DNA from: Vicinamibacterales bacterium
GTDB lineage: Bacteria > Acidobacteriota > Vicinamibacteria > Vicinamibacterales > 2-12-FULL-66-21
Reading direction: 5' to 3'
NCBI GenBank assembly: GCA_036496585.1
Contig: DASXLB010000064.1
Span: 1 to 46,986 of the forward strand
Length of the DNA stretch: 46,986 bases
Position numbers and translations under genes: made by a program. This document shows positions 1-6,941 of the stretch, piece after piece. Position 1 is the first letter of the stretch. Every line of letters starts with the position of its first letter. Under the pieces are notes generated by a model. The model saw only the letters and a list, made by a program, of their open reading frames with translations. It made no database searches and had not been told where the DNA came from.

Positions 1-210
1 GCCGTGATTGACACAGCTGTGACGCGACTCGAGGTGTCGCAGAGGCAAGCTGCGGAGGCCTACCGCCTGGCGGAAGCGCACGAGACCAATCCCCGTTCCG
101 TCTGGGGCTACGTGCAAGGACTGACGCGACTCAGTCAGGGCACGCCCTGGCAGGACGGACGATACACGCTCGATCGCGCCGCCAGCCGCCTCCTGACCAC
201 GGTTCAGTAA
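1..210 (+). CDS. C-terminal end of a DUF932-like mobile-element protein (partial)
   Basis: The reading frame is open from the first base of the window, so this is the 3' end of a longer gene; the first in-frame ATG or GTG need not be the true start. About 69 residues are visible. The segment with NPRSVWGYVQGLTRL resembles the C-terminal part of DUF932 proteins, which are common on plasmids and integrative elements and have no settled function. The resemblance is from memory and the piece is short. It lies in the same direction as the integrase further right, as expected for cargo of one element. The stop codon sits inside a 24-nt hairpin at 195-218. Confidence 0.45.
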   Translation, partial: AVIDTAVTRLEVSQRQAAEAYRLAEAHETNPRSVWGYVQGLTRLSQGTPWQDGRYTLDRAASRLLTTVQ

Positions 211-218
211 CCCTGGTC
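195..218 (+). terminator. Hairpin across the stop codon of the first gene
   Basis: GACCA (195-199) pairs with TGGTC (214-218) and GGTT (201-204) with AACC (209-212), with one C-C mismatch and a CAGT loop. There is no T-run after it, so factor-independent termination is uncertain. It may be an mRNA 3'-end stabiliser. Confidence 0.3.
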
Positions 219-342
219 CTCGCCGCGCGGGTACATCCCCGCCGGCTCCCAACATACACCGCCGTTCACGCGGACCGCCCAGGCCCTCCGCACAGGTCGC
301 CGCGCGCCTCAACGCGCGTCGTCAGCCGTGAGAGGAGGAGCC

Positions 343-822
343 ATGCGCGGAATTCGAACCGGCATCACCGACATCGATGAGTACCTCGAGGCAGGTGTCA
401 GAGCCAAGCAGGACCTCGATGCGGACCGGTGGCGGCGTGAGATCCGTCCGCGCGAGTTGCGGTTGTTTGCCGCACGCGCCCGACACCTCACGTGGTCACG
501 CGCACTCCTGAAAGCGGTCGTCGAGGAACTCTATCCCGACGATCTCTTTGCGGATCTCGTCGGCACGCTCGATTGCATCCCGCGGCGCCAGTGGCCGTGG
601 GTGCTCGCGAGCGCCGTCGCGCTGCGCCAGAGTTGGCGGCGCGACGGCCTGACACGCCTGGCGCAGTCGCTGCGTGTCTCGCTGCCGCCGAGCGGCTCGG
701 ATCCACACGGCAGTTCCGTCCACCCGTCCCGACCATCACCGCCCCGAGTCTATGGCTCGCCTCGGCGCCGTCAAGGCGCGCCGCGTTGCGGCGCCCCCGC
801 GAAGCGGGGCTTACGGCCTTGA
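343..822 (+). CDS. Hypothetical protein of the mobile element
   Basis: A 159-residue protein that I do not recognise. The ATG at 343 is chosen over the upstream in-frame GTG at 328 because a strong ribosome binding site, AGGAGG (333-338), sits at the right distance from it. The first two thirds are Arg- and Leu-rich and look helical, with acidic patches such as YPDDLFADLVGTLD. The last 50 or so residues are rich in Ser, Pro, Arg and Gly and probably unstructured; they include DNA that forms a hairpin, so the functional part may be the N-terminal 110 residues. The gene is in line with the other small genes leading to the integrase. Confidence 0.55.
   Translation: MRGIRTGITDIDEYLEAGVRAKQDLDADRWRREIRPRELRLFAARARHLTWSRALLKAVVEELYPDDLFADLVGTLDCIPRRQWPWVLASAVALRQSWRRDGLTRLAQSLRVSLPPSGSDPHGSSVHPSRPSPPRVYGSPRRRQGAPRCGAPAKRGLRP
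795..809 (+). terminator. GC hairpin at the end of the 343-822 gene
   Basis: CCCCGC (795-800), loop GAA, GCGGGG (804-809), followed only by CTTA. The stem is strong but has no real T-run, so termination is possible rather than shown. Confidence 0.3.
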
Positions 823-905
823 CGGCGTCCTCGGCGAAGCCATGTCTTGGCCGCTACGTGATGGTCGGGAATCTATCAGCACGTTTTCCGAAAGGAGCAC
901 CCACG

Positions 906-1274
906 ATGCGTCAACTGTCGATCACGCCCAGCGTCACGGTCACGATCGGCCGCCACACGCGCCAGTACTTCGCCTTCGTCACCACCGCTCCGGCCGAACT
1001 CGACACGCCGGCGACGGTCACGCTGCACACAGGTCCATTCGCGGATCTTGCGGGATTCGTTGCGGATCCGTTCATTCACGACGTCACGCAGACGAGCGGT
1101 CCAGCCCGACTGGTGCTCGTCGACGCGATGGAGCTCGCCTGGCAACGAGCGAAGTATCGCGGCCAGCAGCACCACCTGCTGCGAGCCGACCCAGGCCTCG
1201 TTGCCTTGAACACCCTGCAGCACTGGCTGTGGCAGCGCCTGAAAGGGGCGGCCCTCAGCGCGGTGACCGCATGA
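906..1274 (+). CDS. Hypothetical protein of the mobile element
   Basis: A 122-residue protein without a family I recognise. The ATG at 906 follows GAAAGGAGCA, a good ribosome binding site. The N-terminal half is strand-rich with alternating Thr and Val (SVTVTIGRHTRQYFAFVTT). The C-terminal half looks helical and basic, with the segment AMELAWQRAKYRGQQHH. No signal peptide or membrane segment is visible, so it should be cytoplasmic. It lies between two other small unknown genes of the integrated element and probably shares their fate as cargo or element-maintenance genes. Confidence 0.55.
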   Translation: MRQLSITPSVTVTIGRHTRQYFAFVTTAPAELDTPATVTLHTGPFADLAGFVADPFIHDVTQTSGPARLVLVDAMELAWQRAKYRGQQHHLLRADPGLVALNTLQHWLWQRLKGAALSAVTA

Positions 1275-1307
1275 CTCGCTCAACCCCCACGTCAGCGTTA
1301 ACCGCTC

Positions 1308-1326
1308 GCCCGAGTGGCGGGCTTTT
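1308..1326 (+). terminator. Short hairpin with T-run upstream of the 1341 gene
   Basis: GCCCG (1308-1312), loop AGTGG, CGGGC (1318-1322), then TTTT (1323-1326). This has intrinsic-terminator form with a stem of only 5 bp. It ends 14 bases before the next ATG and abuts its ribosome binding site, so it could also act as an attenuator. Confidence 0.45.
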
Positions 1327-1340
1327 CAGGAGGTCACATC

Positions 1341-1646
1341 ATGGTGGTCAAGATCATCGCGAACGACAAGGGTCAGCCGGCCGGCAAACTCGCCGATGCC
1401 GAGCTGCACTTCTCCGACGGCGTCTTCGACGGTTTGAAGCTGATCGGCTTCTCCGTGTGGGAACGCCGCGGCGGCGGTGGCCGGAACGTCACGTTCCCGG
1501 CGCGCCAGTACTCCGTCAACGGTGAGCGGCGCAGCTTCGCGCTGTTGCGACCCATCTCCGAAGCGAACGCACAGGAGCGTATTCGCGACCTGGTGCTGCA
1601 GGCGTACGCCGAGTACGAGGACCAGACCAGAGACGAAGTCGCCTGA
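1341..1646 (+). CDS. Small conserved-looking protein of the mobile element
   Basis: A 101-residue protein starting at the ATG at 1341, preceded by CAGGAGGTCAC, a near-ideal ribosome binding site; the upstream in-frame start at 1314 would put that site inside the gene. The fold suggested by the sequence is a small beta sheet followed by one C-terminal helix. There is a Trp-Glu-Arg-Arg turn, a GGGG segment, a strand ending in PARQY and a helix ending in LVLQAYAEYED. The order of elements recalls SpoVG-like nucleic-acid-binding proteins, but this is a loose likeness and not a family call. It lies upstream of the excisionase and integrase genes. Confidence 0.6.
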   Translation: MVVKIIANDKGQPAGKLADAELHFSDGVFDGLKLIGFSVWERRGGGGRNVTFPARQYSVNGERRSFALLRPISEANAQERIRDLVLQAYAEYEDQTRDEVA

Positions 1647-1661
1647 CGCTTGACGACTGCT

Positions 1662-1690
1662 CCCGGGTGCCGCCTTGTGCGGCGCCCGGG
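1662..1690. repeat. Long perfect-type hairpin between small gene and HTH gene
   Basis: CCCGGGTGCCGC (1662-1673) pairs with GCGGCGCCCGGG (1679-1690) with one T-G wobble and a loop of CTTGT. The 12-bp stem is the strongest hairpin in the element. No T-run follows on either strand, so it may be a structured RNA element or a protein-binding inverted repeat rather than a terminator. Confidence 0.55.
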
Positions 1691-1723
1691 AAATCAAGCA
1701 TCGCTTTTCGCACGGGGTGGCAC

Positions 1724-1933
1724 ATGAATCCGAACGATCTCCCGACGCTCCTGACGGTGGATGAGACGGCCTCGCTGCTTCGCACCAGTCGCAAGGCCGT
1801 TTACGCCATGGCCGAACGCGCGCAGTTGCCGGGCGTGACGCGAATCGGCCGACGCTGCCTCATTCGCTCGGCCGATTTGCTAGACTGGTTAGACCAGAAG
1901 TCCACGTCATCGCGAGGAGGGGGAACGCGATGA
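1724..1933 (+). CDS. Excisionase-type helix-turn-helix DNA-binding protein
   Basis: A 69-residue protein of the HTH_17/MerR-like excisionase class. The core from about residue 8 to 55 has the usual pattern: LLTVDETASLLRTSRKAVYA gives the recognition helix, then a wing with RIGRRCLIRSADLLDWL. Proteins of this type bind element ends and steer the integrase towards excision, or repress element promoters. The last four bases of the gene (ATGA) overlap the integrase start at 1930, so the two are translationally coupled, the normal xis-int arrangement. The ATG at 1724 gives the expected family length. The ribosome binding site for the integrase, GAGGAGGGGG, lies inside this gene. Confidence 0.85.
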   Translation: MNPNDLPTLLTVDETASLLRTSRKAVYAMAERAQLPGVTRIGRRCLIRSADLLDWLDQKSTSSRGGGTR

Positions 1934-3054
1934 GTGTGACTGTTCGACCGTACAAAAGGGGCGGCTGGGAGGTGGACATTGTCTTCCGGCTGCCAAACGG
2001 CACGCGGCACCGTGAGCGGAGCAAGGCTCCAGTAGGCTCGAAATCGGCCGCGCAACGCTGGGGTGACGACCGCGAACGGTACCTGCTGATTCACGGCCTC
2101 GCCAAGAAAGAGCAGGAGGTGCCCACACTGAGAGAATTCGCGCCGCGGTTTCTTGATGAACATGCGCGTGCGAATCAGCAGAAGCTCGGAGGCATTGCGC
2201 ACAAGGACAGTATCCTGCGCAATCACCTCCTGCCCACGTTAGGGGCGAAGTCGCTGGACGCGATCACCGCGGAGGACGTGCAGCGGTTGAAGCGTCGTCT
2301 TGAGGACCGGGCGCCAAAGACGGTCAATAACGTGCTGACCGTGCTGAGTACGCTGTTGAAGAAGGCGGTCGAGTGGGGCGTCATCCCTTACGTGCCCTGC
2401 ACGATCCGGCTGCTGAAGACGAGTCAGGGCTCTGTCGAATTCTACGACTTCGATGACTACGAGCGCCTGATCGCGGCGGCGCGCGCGCTCGACTCCACGA
2501 CCTTGGCGTGCGTGCTGCTCGGCGGAGATGCCGGCTTGCGATCCGGCGAGATGCGGGCGTTAAGGTGGCGTGACGTCAATCAGGAGGCGAAACAGCTTTG
2601 TGTGGAGCGCAACGATTGGCGAGGCCACGTGTCCACCACGAAAGGAGGACGGCTCCGACACGTGCCGATGACGGCCAGACTGGCGGCCGCGTTGCGCGAA
2701 CACCGCCATTTGCGCGCGCCGCTGGTGCTGACGGGACGGGACGACGGCCGTCTATCGGAAAGCGCGGTTGTCGTGCGGGTGCAGCGCGCAGCGCACCGAG
2801 CGGCATTGCAGAACACCGGTCCGCACATTCTGCGGCACACGTTCTGTTCACATCTCGCCATGCGAGGCGCCCCGGCGCGAGCGATCCAAGAGTTGGCGGG
2901 GCATAGAGATCTGGCGACGACCCAGCGCTACATGCACCTGAGCGCGACAACGCTCGATAGTGCCATTCGGCTCCTAGAATCCCGTCCACCCGCCGTCGCG
3001 GGTGGAGACATCGTGGAGACGGGTTCCATCGTCGGCGAGAAGTCGTTCTCGTAG
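1930..3054 (+). CDS. Tyrosine site-specific integrase
   Basis: A full-length 374-residue tyrosine recombinase that would integrate and excise the element by strand exchange. An Arm-binding-like N-terminal region (residues 1-60) is followed by a SAM-like core-binding domain (about 65-165) and the catalytic domain (about 175-345). The catalytic set is visible: Arg204 in AGLRSGE, Lys238 in STTKGG, His299 and Arg302 in HILRH, His325 in AGHRD and the nucleophile Tyr334 in QRYMHLS. All are intact, so the enzyme is probably active. It overlaps the excisionase-like gene by 4 bases and ends 11 bases before the CCA end of tRNA-Leu, which points to that tRNA as the attachment site. Confidence 0.95.
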   Translation: MSVTVRPYKRGGWEVDIVFRLPNGTRHRERSKAPVGSKSAAQRWGDDRERYLLIHGLAKKEQEVPTLREFAPRFLDEHARANQQKLGGIAHKDSILRNHLLPTLGAKSLDAITAEDVQRLKRRLEDRAPKTVNNVLTVLSTLLKKAVEWGVIPYVPCTIRLLKTSQGSVEFYDFDDYERLIAAARALDSTTLACVLLGGDAGLRSGEMRALRWRDVNQEAKQLCVERNDWRGHVSTTKGGRLRHVPMTARLAAALREHRHLRAPLVLTGRDDGRLSESAVVVRVQRAAHRAALQNTGPHILRHTFCSHLAMRGAPARAIQELAGHRDLATTQRYMHLSATTLDSAIRLLESRPPAVAGGDIVETGSIVGEKSFS

Positions 3055-3065
3055 AACAAGTTAAT

Positions 3066-3110
3066 TGGTGCGGAAGAAAGGACTCGAACCTTCACGGCCT
3101 TGCGGCCGCC
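3066..3110. other. Presumed attachment site (att) in the 3' half of tRNA-Leu
   Basis: Tyrosine integrases often target the T-arm and CCA end of a tRNA gene, and an int gene directly abutting a tRNA 3' end is the usual sign of one end of an integrated element. Here the integrase stop is at 3054 and the tRNA end at 3066. The matching direct repeat would lie left of the window, so the core length is not known; the extent given is a guess. Confidence 0.5.
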
Positions 3111-3152
3111 AGCCCCTCAAGCTGGTGCGTCTGCCAGTTCCGCCACTTCCGC
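3066..3152 (-). tRNA. tRNA-Leu (anticodon GAG)
   Basis: Read on the minus strand, an 87-nt class II tRNA: acceptor stem GCGGAAG with CTTCCGC, anticodon stem CCAGC/GCTGG around the loop TTGAGGG (anticodon GAG), a long variable arm GCGGCC-GCAA-GGCCGT, the T-loop GTTCGAGTC and an encoded CCA at 3066-3068. Its 3' end faces the integrase gene. The tRNA is complete, as usual when an integrating element replaces the 3' end with an identical copy. Confidence 0.95.
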
Positions 3153-3197
3153 GAGGGTGGGCGCGTCGTGCGCGTGCCCGAACGCTCAGTATATCAC

Positions 3198-6077
3198 TCA
3201 GGACACGCGACCGAGATACGTGTCGAACCATCCCAGGACCTCGCGGATCAAGTCCGGCCGACGCTGGCGCACGTCGTGCGGCGTGTCGAAATAGACATGT
3301 CGCTTGTCGGCTGCGGGAGTGCCGATCATCCGGAACAGCGGATCCTGCGAGCTCTCGACCGGAAACGCCGCGTCGTAGCGGCCGTTGATCATCAGCACCG
3401 GCTTGGTGATCCGCGGCGCGAAGTCCACCTGGTCGAGGCCACTCGGCGGGTTCGGCCATTGGAAGAATCCGCCGTCGAGCAGCACGACCGCCTTCAGCCG
3501 ATCTTCGAGCGCCGTGAAGAGCACGCCCCACGCCGCCCCCTGGCTGGCCCCCAGATAGCCGATGCGGTTGGCGTCGATGTCGGGCCGCGATTCGAGGTAG
3601 TCGATCGTCCGCGACACGTCTCTCGCCCAGCTCGTGGTGACGTCGCGCTGCAGCGTCGGCCCCGGGTTGACCGGCGCCTTCCTGCCGCGCTCGTAGAAAC
3701 CCAGATAGATCGGATACGCCACCGCACGGCCGCTCTTGATCACGTAGTCCACGAACGTGAGGTCGCCGAGCTGATCGCTCGACGTCAGCGAGCCGACGCG
3801 CGCACTCGGGAAGAACACCACCGCCTGCAGCGGTCGCGGCGCCTGCTTCGGGACGAAGAGGTAGACGATCAACGGCTGCCCGGCGTAGGCCGCGTCGACC
3901 GTGATCTTTTCGCGCGTCCAGTCCGGCGAGGGGTCGGCGACTGTCTGGACGGTCGCGTGCACCGGGGTCTTGTCGTAGGCGTACATCGCGCGATACGCGC
4001 GGAACACCTCGTCGGAGGCGGGGGTCGCCTTGGCGAGGTCGCGGTGGAACATCGGCCGGGGCGCCGCTGCCTCGGGCGGCACCACACCCTCGTTCCGGAC
4101 ACAGCGGAAGCCGTTCAGCGGCGTACGATCCAGCGGCGACAGCACTTCGGGCCCGTACGAGCTGGCCTGGCGGCCAAGGATGTAGCGCTCGCTGCCGCCG
4201 TTGCTGTTTAGATACCACTCGCGCACATTGCCGACCATGTCGAACGTGCCGTACGGGCCGACGCCGGCGTTGGCAGCCGTCGGCGCAAGATGCTCCGAAA
4301 GGTTGCTGAACCGGACGAAGTAGCGATCGAGCGCGAACGGCGCGACCTTGTTGCGCTGGATGATCACCGGCAGGCTTTTCTGCGCGAACACGGCGTAGGC
4401 GGACGCCTCGTACCAGCTCACGCCTGACACCGGATAGTCGGCCTGGCCGTCGGGATAGCGGCCCGCTTCCCACGTCGACGGCCCGGGCCGTCCGGTGGCG
4501 TCGCGGAAGAGCGCCATCGCCTCGCTCCACGGAAGCGTCCGGCCATCGCGGACGATGGGTTCCTTCCAGAAGCGCTCGCTCGCGTAGCCGCCGGCGTCCA
4601 CGAACGCCTGATAGTCGCGATTGGTGACTTCCACCCGATCGACGTAGAACGGCGGCAGGTCATAGGGCCCGAGCCAGCCGAGAAACGCCGCGAAGTCACC
4701 GATCCGTCCGCCGTCGACGGGCAGCATGCCGCGCGGCGCTTTCGCGATCGCGTCGAGCGGAAAGTGCATCTCGTTCGACACGAACGGCGCCGCGGTGTAG
4801 TCGGCGACGCCGGGCTTCGACACGTGCCAGCGCAGATAGCCGCTCGGAATCCGGATCTGCCTGAGCGGCGTCGTCCCCAGCCGCAGCCACGGCTCGTCTG
4901 GCGCCAGATAGTCCTTGACCTCGACGACGGCCCCCTGCGGATCCGAATCGATCGAGACGATGCGGGTGGCGGCGGCGACGGCGTGGGCCAGGTCGGGATC
5001 GCCGGGCAGATCGCGCTCGGCGCGCTGGATGATCGGAAACGCGGCGGTCGATCGTTCATCGGCGGCGAGTTGCGCGATCTGGGGCACGTCCCGCTCGCGG
5101 ACGGCCGCGCGGCGAACCGATCCTCGATACGCGGTCCAGCCGGCTGCCGATGCGGCGACGAGCGCCGTCAGCGTCACCACGACAGCCGCCGACACCCAGG
5201 CAGGCCGCCGCGCCCGAGCACCGGGCTCCCGCTGCAGGTCCTGCAGCGCCGTCGCGAACGCCGCGGCCGACGGGTAGCGATCCGCGGGGGATTTCTGCAG
5301 CGCTCTCAGGACCACCTGGAGAAGTGGACCCGGAAGCCGGCTGCCGCCGCTCGCGGCCGGCGCCGGCGTCTGCGCGATCGCGTTGACCACTTCGAGCAGA
5401 GTCGGGCGCGCGAAGGGATTCACGCCGGCAATCGCCTCGAAGAGGACGATGCCGAGCGCGAAGATGTCGCTGCTCGCGTCGGCCGGGCGGCCCTCGAGCT
5501 GTTCGGGCGACATGTAGGCCGGCGTGCCGGCGGTGACGCTGGCGACGGTATCGAACGCGCCGGCCGTCAGGCGCGACACTGTGGCGTCGCCCGCCGGCCG
5601 CAGCGCCGCCAGGCCGAAGTCCAGCACCTTGACGTAGCCGTCGCGCCTGAGCATCACGTTCTCGGGCTTGACGTCCCCATGCACGATTCCTCTCGCGTGC
5701 GCGGCGTCGAGACCGCGCGCAATCTGGATCGCGATCTCGACGGCTGCCCGAGGATCGACCGGCCCGTTCGCTTCCCGCGCGCGCAGCGTCATGCCGTCCA
5801 CGCACTCCATCGCGATGAAGGGAACGTCGCCGGCGGCGGCGACCTCGTAGATGGTGACGATGTGCGGGTGGTTCAGCGCCGAGAGGGCGCGCGCCTCGTT
5901 CTGGAAACGCGCCAACCGGTCGGGATCATCGGCGACGTTCGCGGGGAGCAGTTTGACGGCGACCGGGCGCTGCAGCCGTTCGTCGACGGCGCGGTAGACG
6001 ACACCCATCCCGCCCTCGCCGAGGCGTTCGGCGATGCGGTATCGGTTGCCGATCAGCTGCCCGACTGGCTCGAGCAC
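3198..6077 (-). CDS. Ser/Thr protein kinase fused to FGE-like and alpha/beta-hydrolase domains
   Basis: A 959-residue, membrane-anchored three-part protein with a GTG start. Residues 12-280 are a PknB-type kinase: P-loop GEGGMG, Lys42, Glu61, DFG at 153-155 and GTPAYMSPEQ. The catalytic loop reads HGDVKPEN (133-140), so Asp135 and Asn140 are present but the usual Arg of HRD is Gly, making it a non-RD kinase. One membrane helix lies at 293-316. Residues 452-662 are a formylglycine-generating-enzyme-like (SUMF1/EgtB) domain with VEVTNRDYQAF, GVSWYEA, DMVGNVREW and GFRCVR. Residues 680-959 are a hydrolase with a plausible triad Ser845 (GASQG), Asp902 and His934. With one helix and a cytoplasmic kinase, the last two domains should be periplasmic. 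Substrates are unknown. It stands alone between tRNA-Leu and secG. Confidence 0.9.
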   Translation of the reverse strand: MLEPVGQLIGNRYRIAERLGEGGMGVVYRAVDERLQRPVAVKLLPANVADDPDRLARFQNEARALSALNHPHIVTIYEVAAAGDVPFIAMECVDGMTLRAREANGPVDPRAAVEIAIQIARGLDAAHARGIVHGDVKPENVMLRRDGYVKVLDFGLAALRPAGDATVSRLTAGAFDTVASVTAGTPAYMSPEQLEGRPADASSDIFALGIVLFEAIAGVNPFARPTLLEVVNAIAQTPAPAASGGSRLPGPLLQVVLRALQKSPADRYPSAAAFATALQDLQREPGARARRPAWVSAAVVVTLTALVAASAAGWTAYRGSVRRAAVRERDVPQIAQLAADERSTAAFPIIQRAERDLPGDPDLAHAVAAATRIVSIDSDPQGAVVEVKDYLAPDEPWLRLGTTPLRQIRIPSGYLRWHVSKPGVADYTAAPFVSNEMHFPLDAIAKAPRGMLPVDGGRIGDFAAFLGWLGPYDLPPFYVDRVEVTNRDYQAFVDAGGYASERFWKEPIVRDGRTLPWSEAMALFRDATGRPGPSTWEAGRYPDGQADYPVSGVSWYEASAYAVFAQKSLPVIIQRNKVAPFALDRYFVRFSNLSEHLAPTAANAGVGPYGTFDMVGNVREWYLNSNGGSERYILGRQASSYGPEVLSPLDRTPLNGFRCVRNEGVVPPEAAAPRPMFHRDLAKATPASDEVFRAYRAMYAYDKTPVHATVQTVADPSPDWTREKITVDAAYAGQPLIVYLFVPKQAPRPLQAVVFFPSARVGSLTSSDQLGDLTFVDYVIKSGRAVAYPIYLGFYERGRKAPVNPGPTLQRDVTTSWARDVSRTIDYLESRPDIDANRIGYLGASQGAAWGVLFTALEDRLKAVVLLDGGFFQWPNPPSGLDQVDFAPRITKPVLMINGRYDAAFPVESSQDPLFRMIGTPAADKRHVYFDTPHDVRQRRPDLIREVLGWFDTYLGRVS

Positions 6078-6095
6078 ACAGGTGATGGAGGGCGC

Positions 6096-6440
6096 TTACT
6101 TCTTGACGGGCGTCGACGTGGGAGCCGCGGGATGCTGGGCCGGCGCGGGCGCCGGTACCGAAACCTGGGCAGGGCCCTTCACGCCGCTCAACACCGAACC
6201 CGGTCCGCGCTGTCCGTACACGCCCAGCATGATGGCGCCGAGCATGAACAGCGCGCCGAGAATCGTCGTCGCACGCGTCAGGACGGTCGCTCCTGCCCGT
6301 GCTCCGAAGGCCGTCTGCGTACTGCCGCCGCCGCCGAATGCGCTCGCCATGTCGCCGCCTTTGCCCTGCTGCATGAGCACCACGAGCAGGAGGAGCAGGC
6401 ACGCGACGAGATAAAAGGTCACGAGCAGGTAGTAGAGCAT
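6096..6440 (-). CDS. secG: SecG preprotein translocase subunit
   Basis: A 114-residue protein with the SecG pattern: a first membrane helix (residues 2-22), the conserved cytoplasmic turn LMQQGKGGDMASAFGGGGS, and a second helix around residues 55-75. The tail is rich in Ala and Pro and longer than in short SecG proteins. SecG associates with SecYE and assists protein export. The ATG at 6440 is chosen because the helix begins right there; upstream codons belong to noncoding DNA and the divergent gene. Its place beside gap, pgk and tpiA is a common bacterial arrangement, here interrupted by a gene on the other strand. A TATAAT on the minus strand at 6455-6450 would start RNA only a few bases before the ATG. 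Confidence 0.9.
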   Translation of the reverse strand: MLYYLLVTFYLVACLLLLLVVLMQQGKGGDMASAFGGGGSTQTAFGARAGATVLTRATTILGALFMLGAIMLGVYGQRGPGSVLSGVKGPAQVSVPAPAPAQHPAAPTSTPVKK

Positions 6441-6459
6441 AAGCACATAATTATACCGT
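6441..6459. promoter_or_regulatory. Overlapping divergent -10 elements between secG and the DinB gene
   Basis: Only 19 bases separate the two start codons. TATAAT reads leftward at 6455-6450 and CATAAT reads rightward at 6446-6451. Each would place the transcription start within a few bases of its ATG, and neither gene has a Shine-Dalgarno sequence here. No clear -35 boxes are visible. Confidence 0.45.
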
Positions 6460-6918
6460 ATGAGGCAGCAGCTTTCGGACGCACTCGCGTGGGGAGACGC
6501 GCACGCCAGGTTCGAGCAGGCAGTGAGGGATTTTCCTCCCAGGCTCAGGGGACGCCGCGTCCGCGGCCTCCCGTACTCGGGCTGGGAGATTCTCGAGCAC
6601 ATGCGCCGCACCCAGCACGATATCCTCGACTTCTCGCGGAACGCGAAATACAAGGCGCTGACGTGGCCCGCGGACTACTGGCCCGGTTCGCCCGAGCCGC
6701 CGGACGCGAAGGCCTGGGACCGCTCGGTTGCGGCGTTCCGTCGCGACCGCAGAGCACTGCAGCGGATGGCCAGCGACGCCACGCTGAACCTCGCGCGAAA
6801 GATCCCGCACGGCGACGGCCAGACCTACGCGCGTGAAATGCTCCTGGTGATCGACCACAACGCCTACCACCTCGGTGAGCTCATCATGCTGCGCCGGCTG
6901 CTCGGCGTCTGGAGATAG
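6460..6918 (+). CDS. DinB-family protein
   Basis: A 152-residue four-helix-bundle protein of the DinB/YfiT class. These proteins usually hold a metal ion through three His residues and include thiol S-transferases and many members of unknown function. Candidate ligands are His47 (in WEILEHMRRTQ), His133 and His137 (in VIDHNAYHLGELIMLRR). The C-terminal DHNAYHLGEL motif is typical of the family, and the length is usual. It is transcribed away from secG and converges on tpiA, so it is probably a single-gene unit inserted in the otherwise minus-strand gap-pgk-tpiA-secG block. The specific substrate cannot be told from the sequence. Confidence 0.85.
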   Translation: MRQQLSDALAWGDAHARFEQAVRDFPPRLRGRRVRGLPYSGWEILEHMRRTQHDILDFSRNAKYKALTWPADYWPGSPEPPDAKAWDRSVAAFRRDRRALQRMASDATLNLARKIPHGDGQTYAREMLLVIDHNAYHLGELIMLRRLLGVWR

Positions 6919-6941
6919 CGCGAGCGGATTCGGCCGCGCCG

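Noticed and set aside
4764-6836. 690-residue plus-strand frame opposite the kinase gene
   Set aside because: It is antisense to recognisable kinase and FGE-like sequence, runs through secG and the DinB gene, and shows only His/Arg-rich text with no motif.
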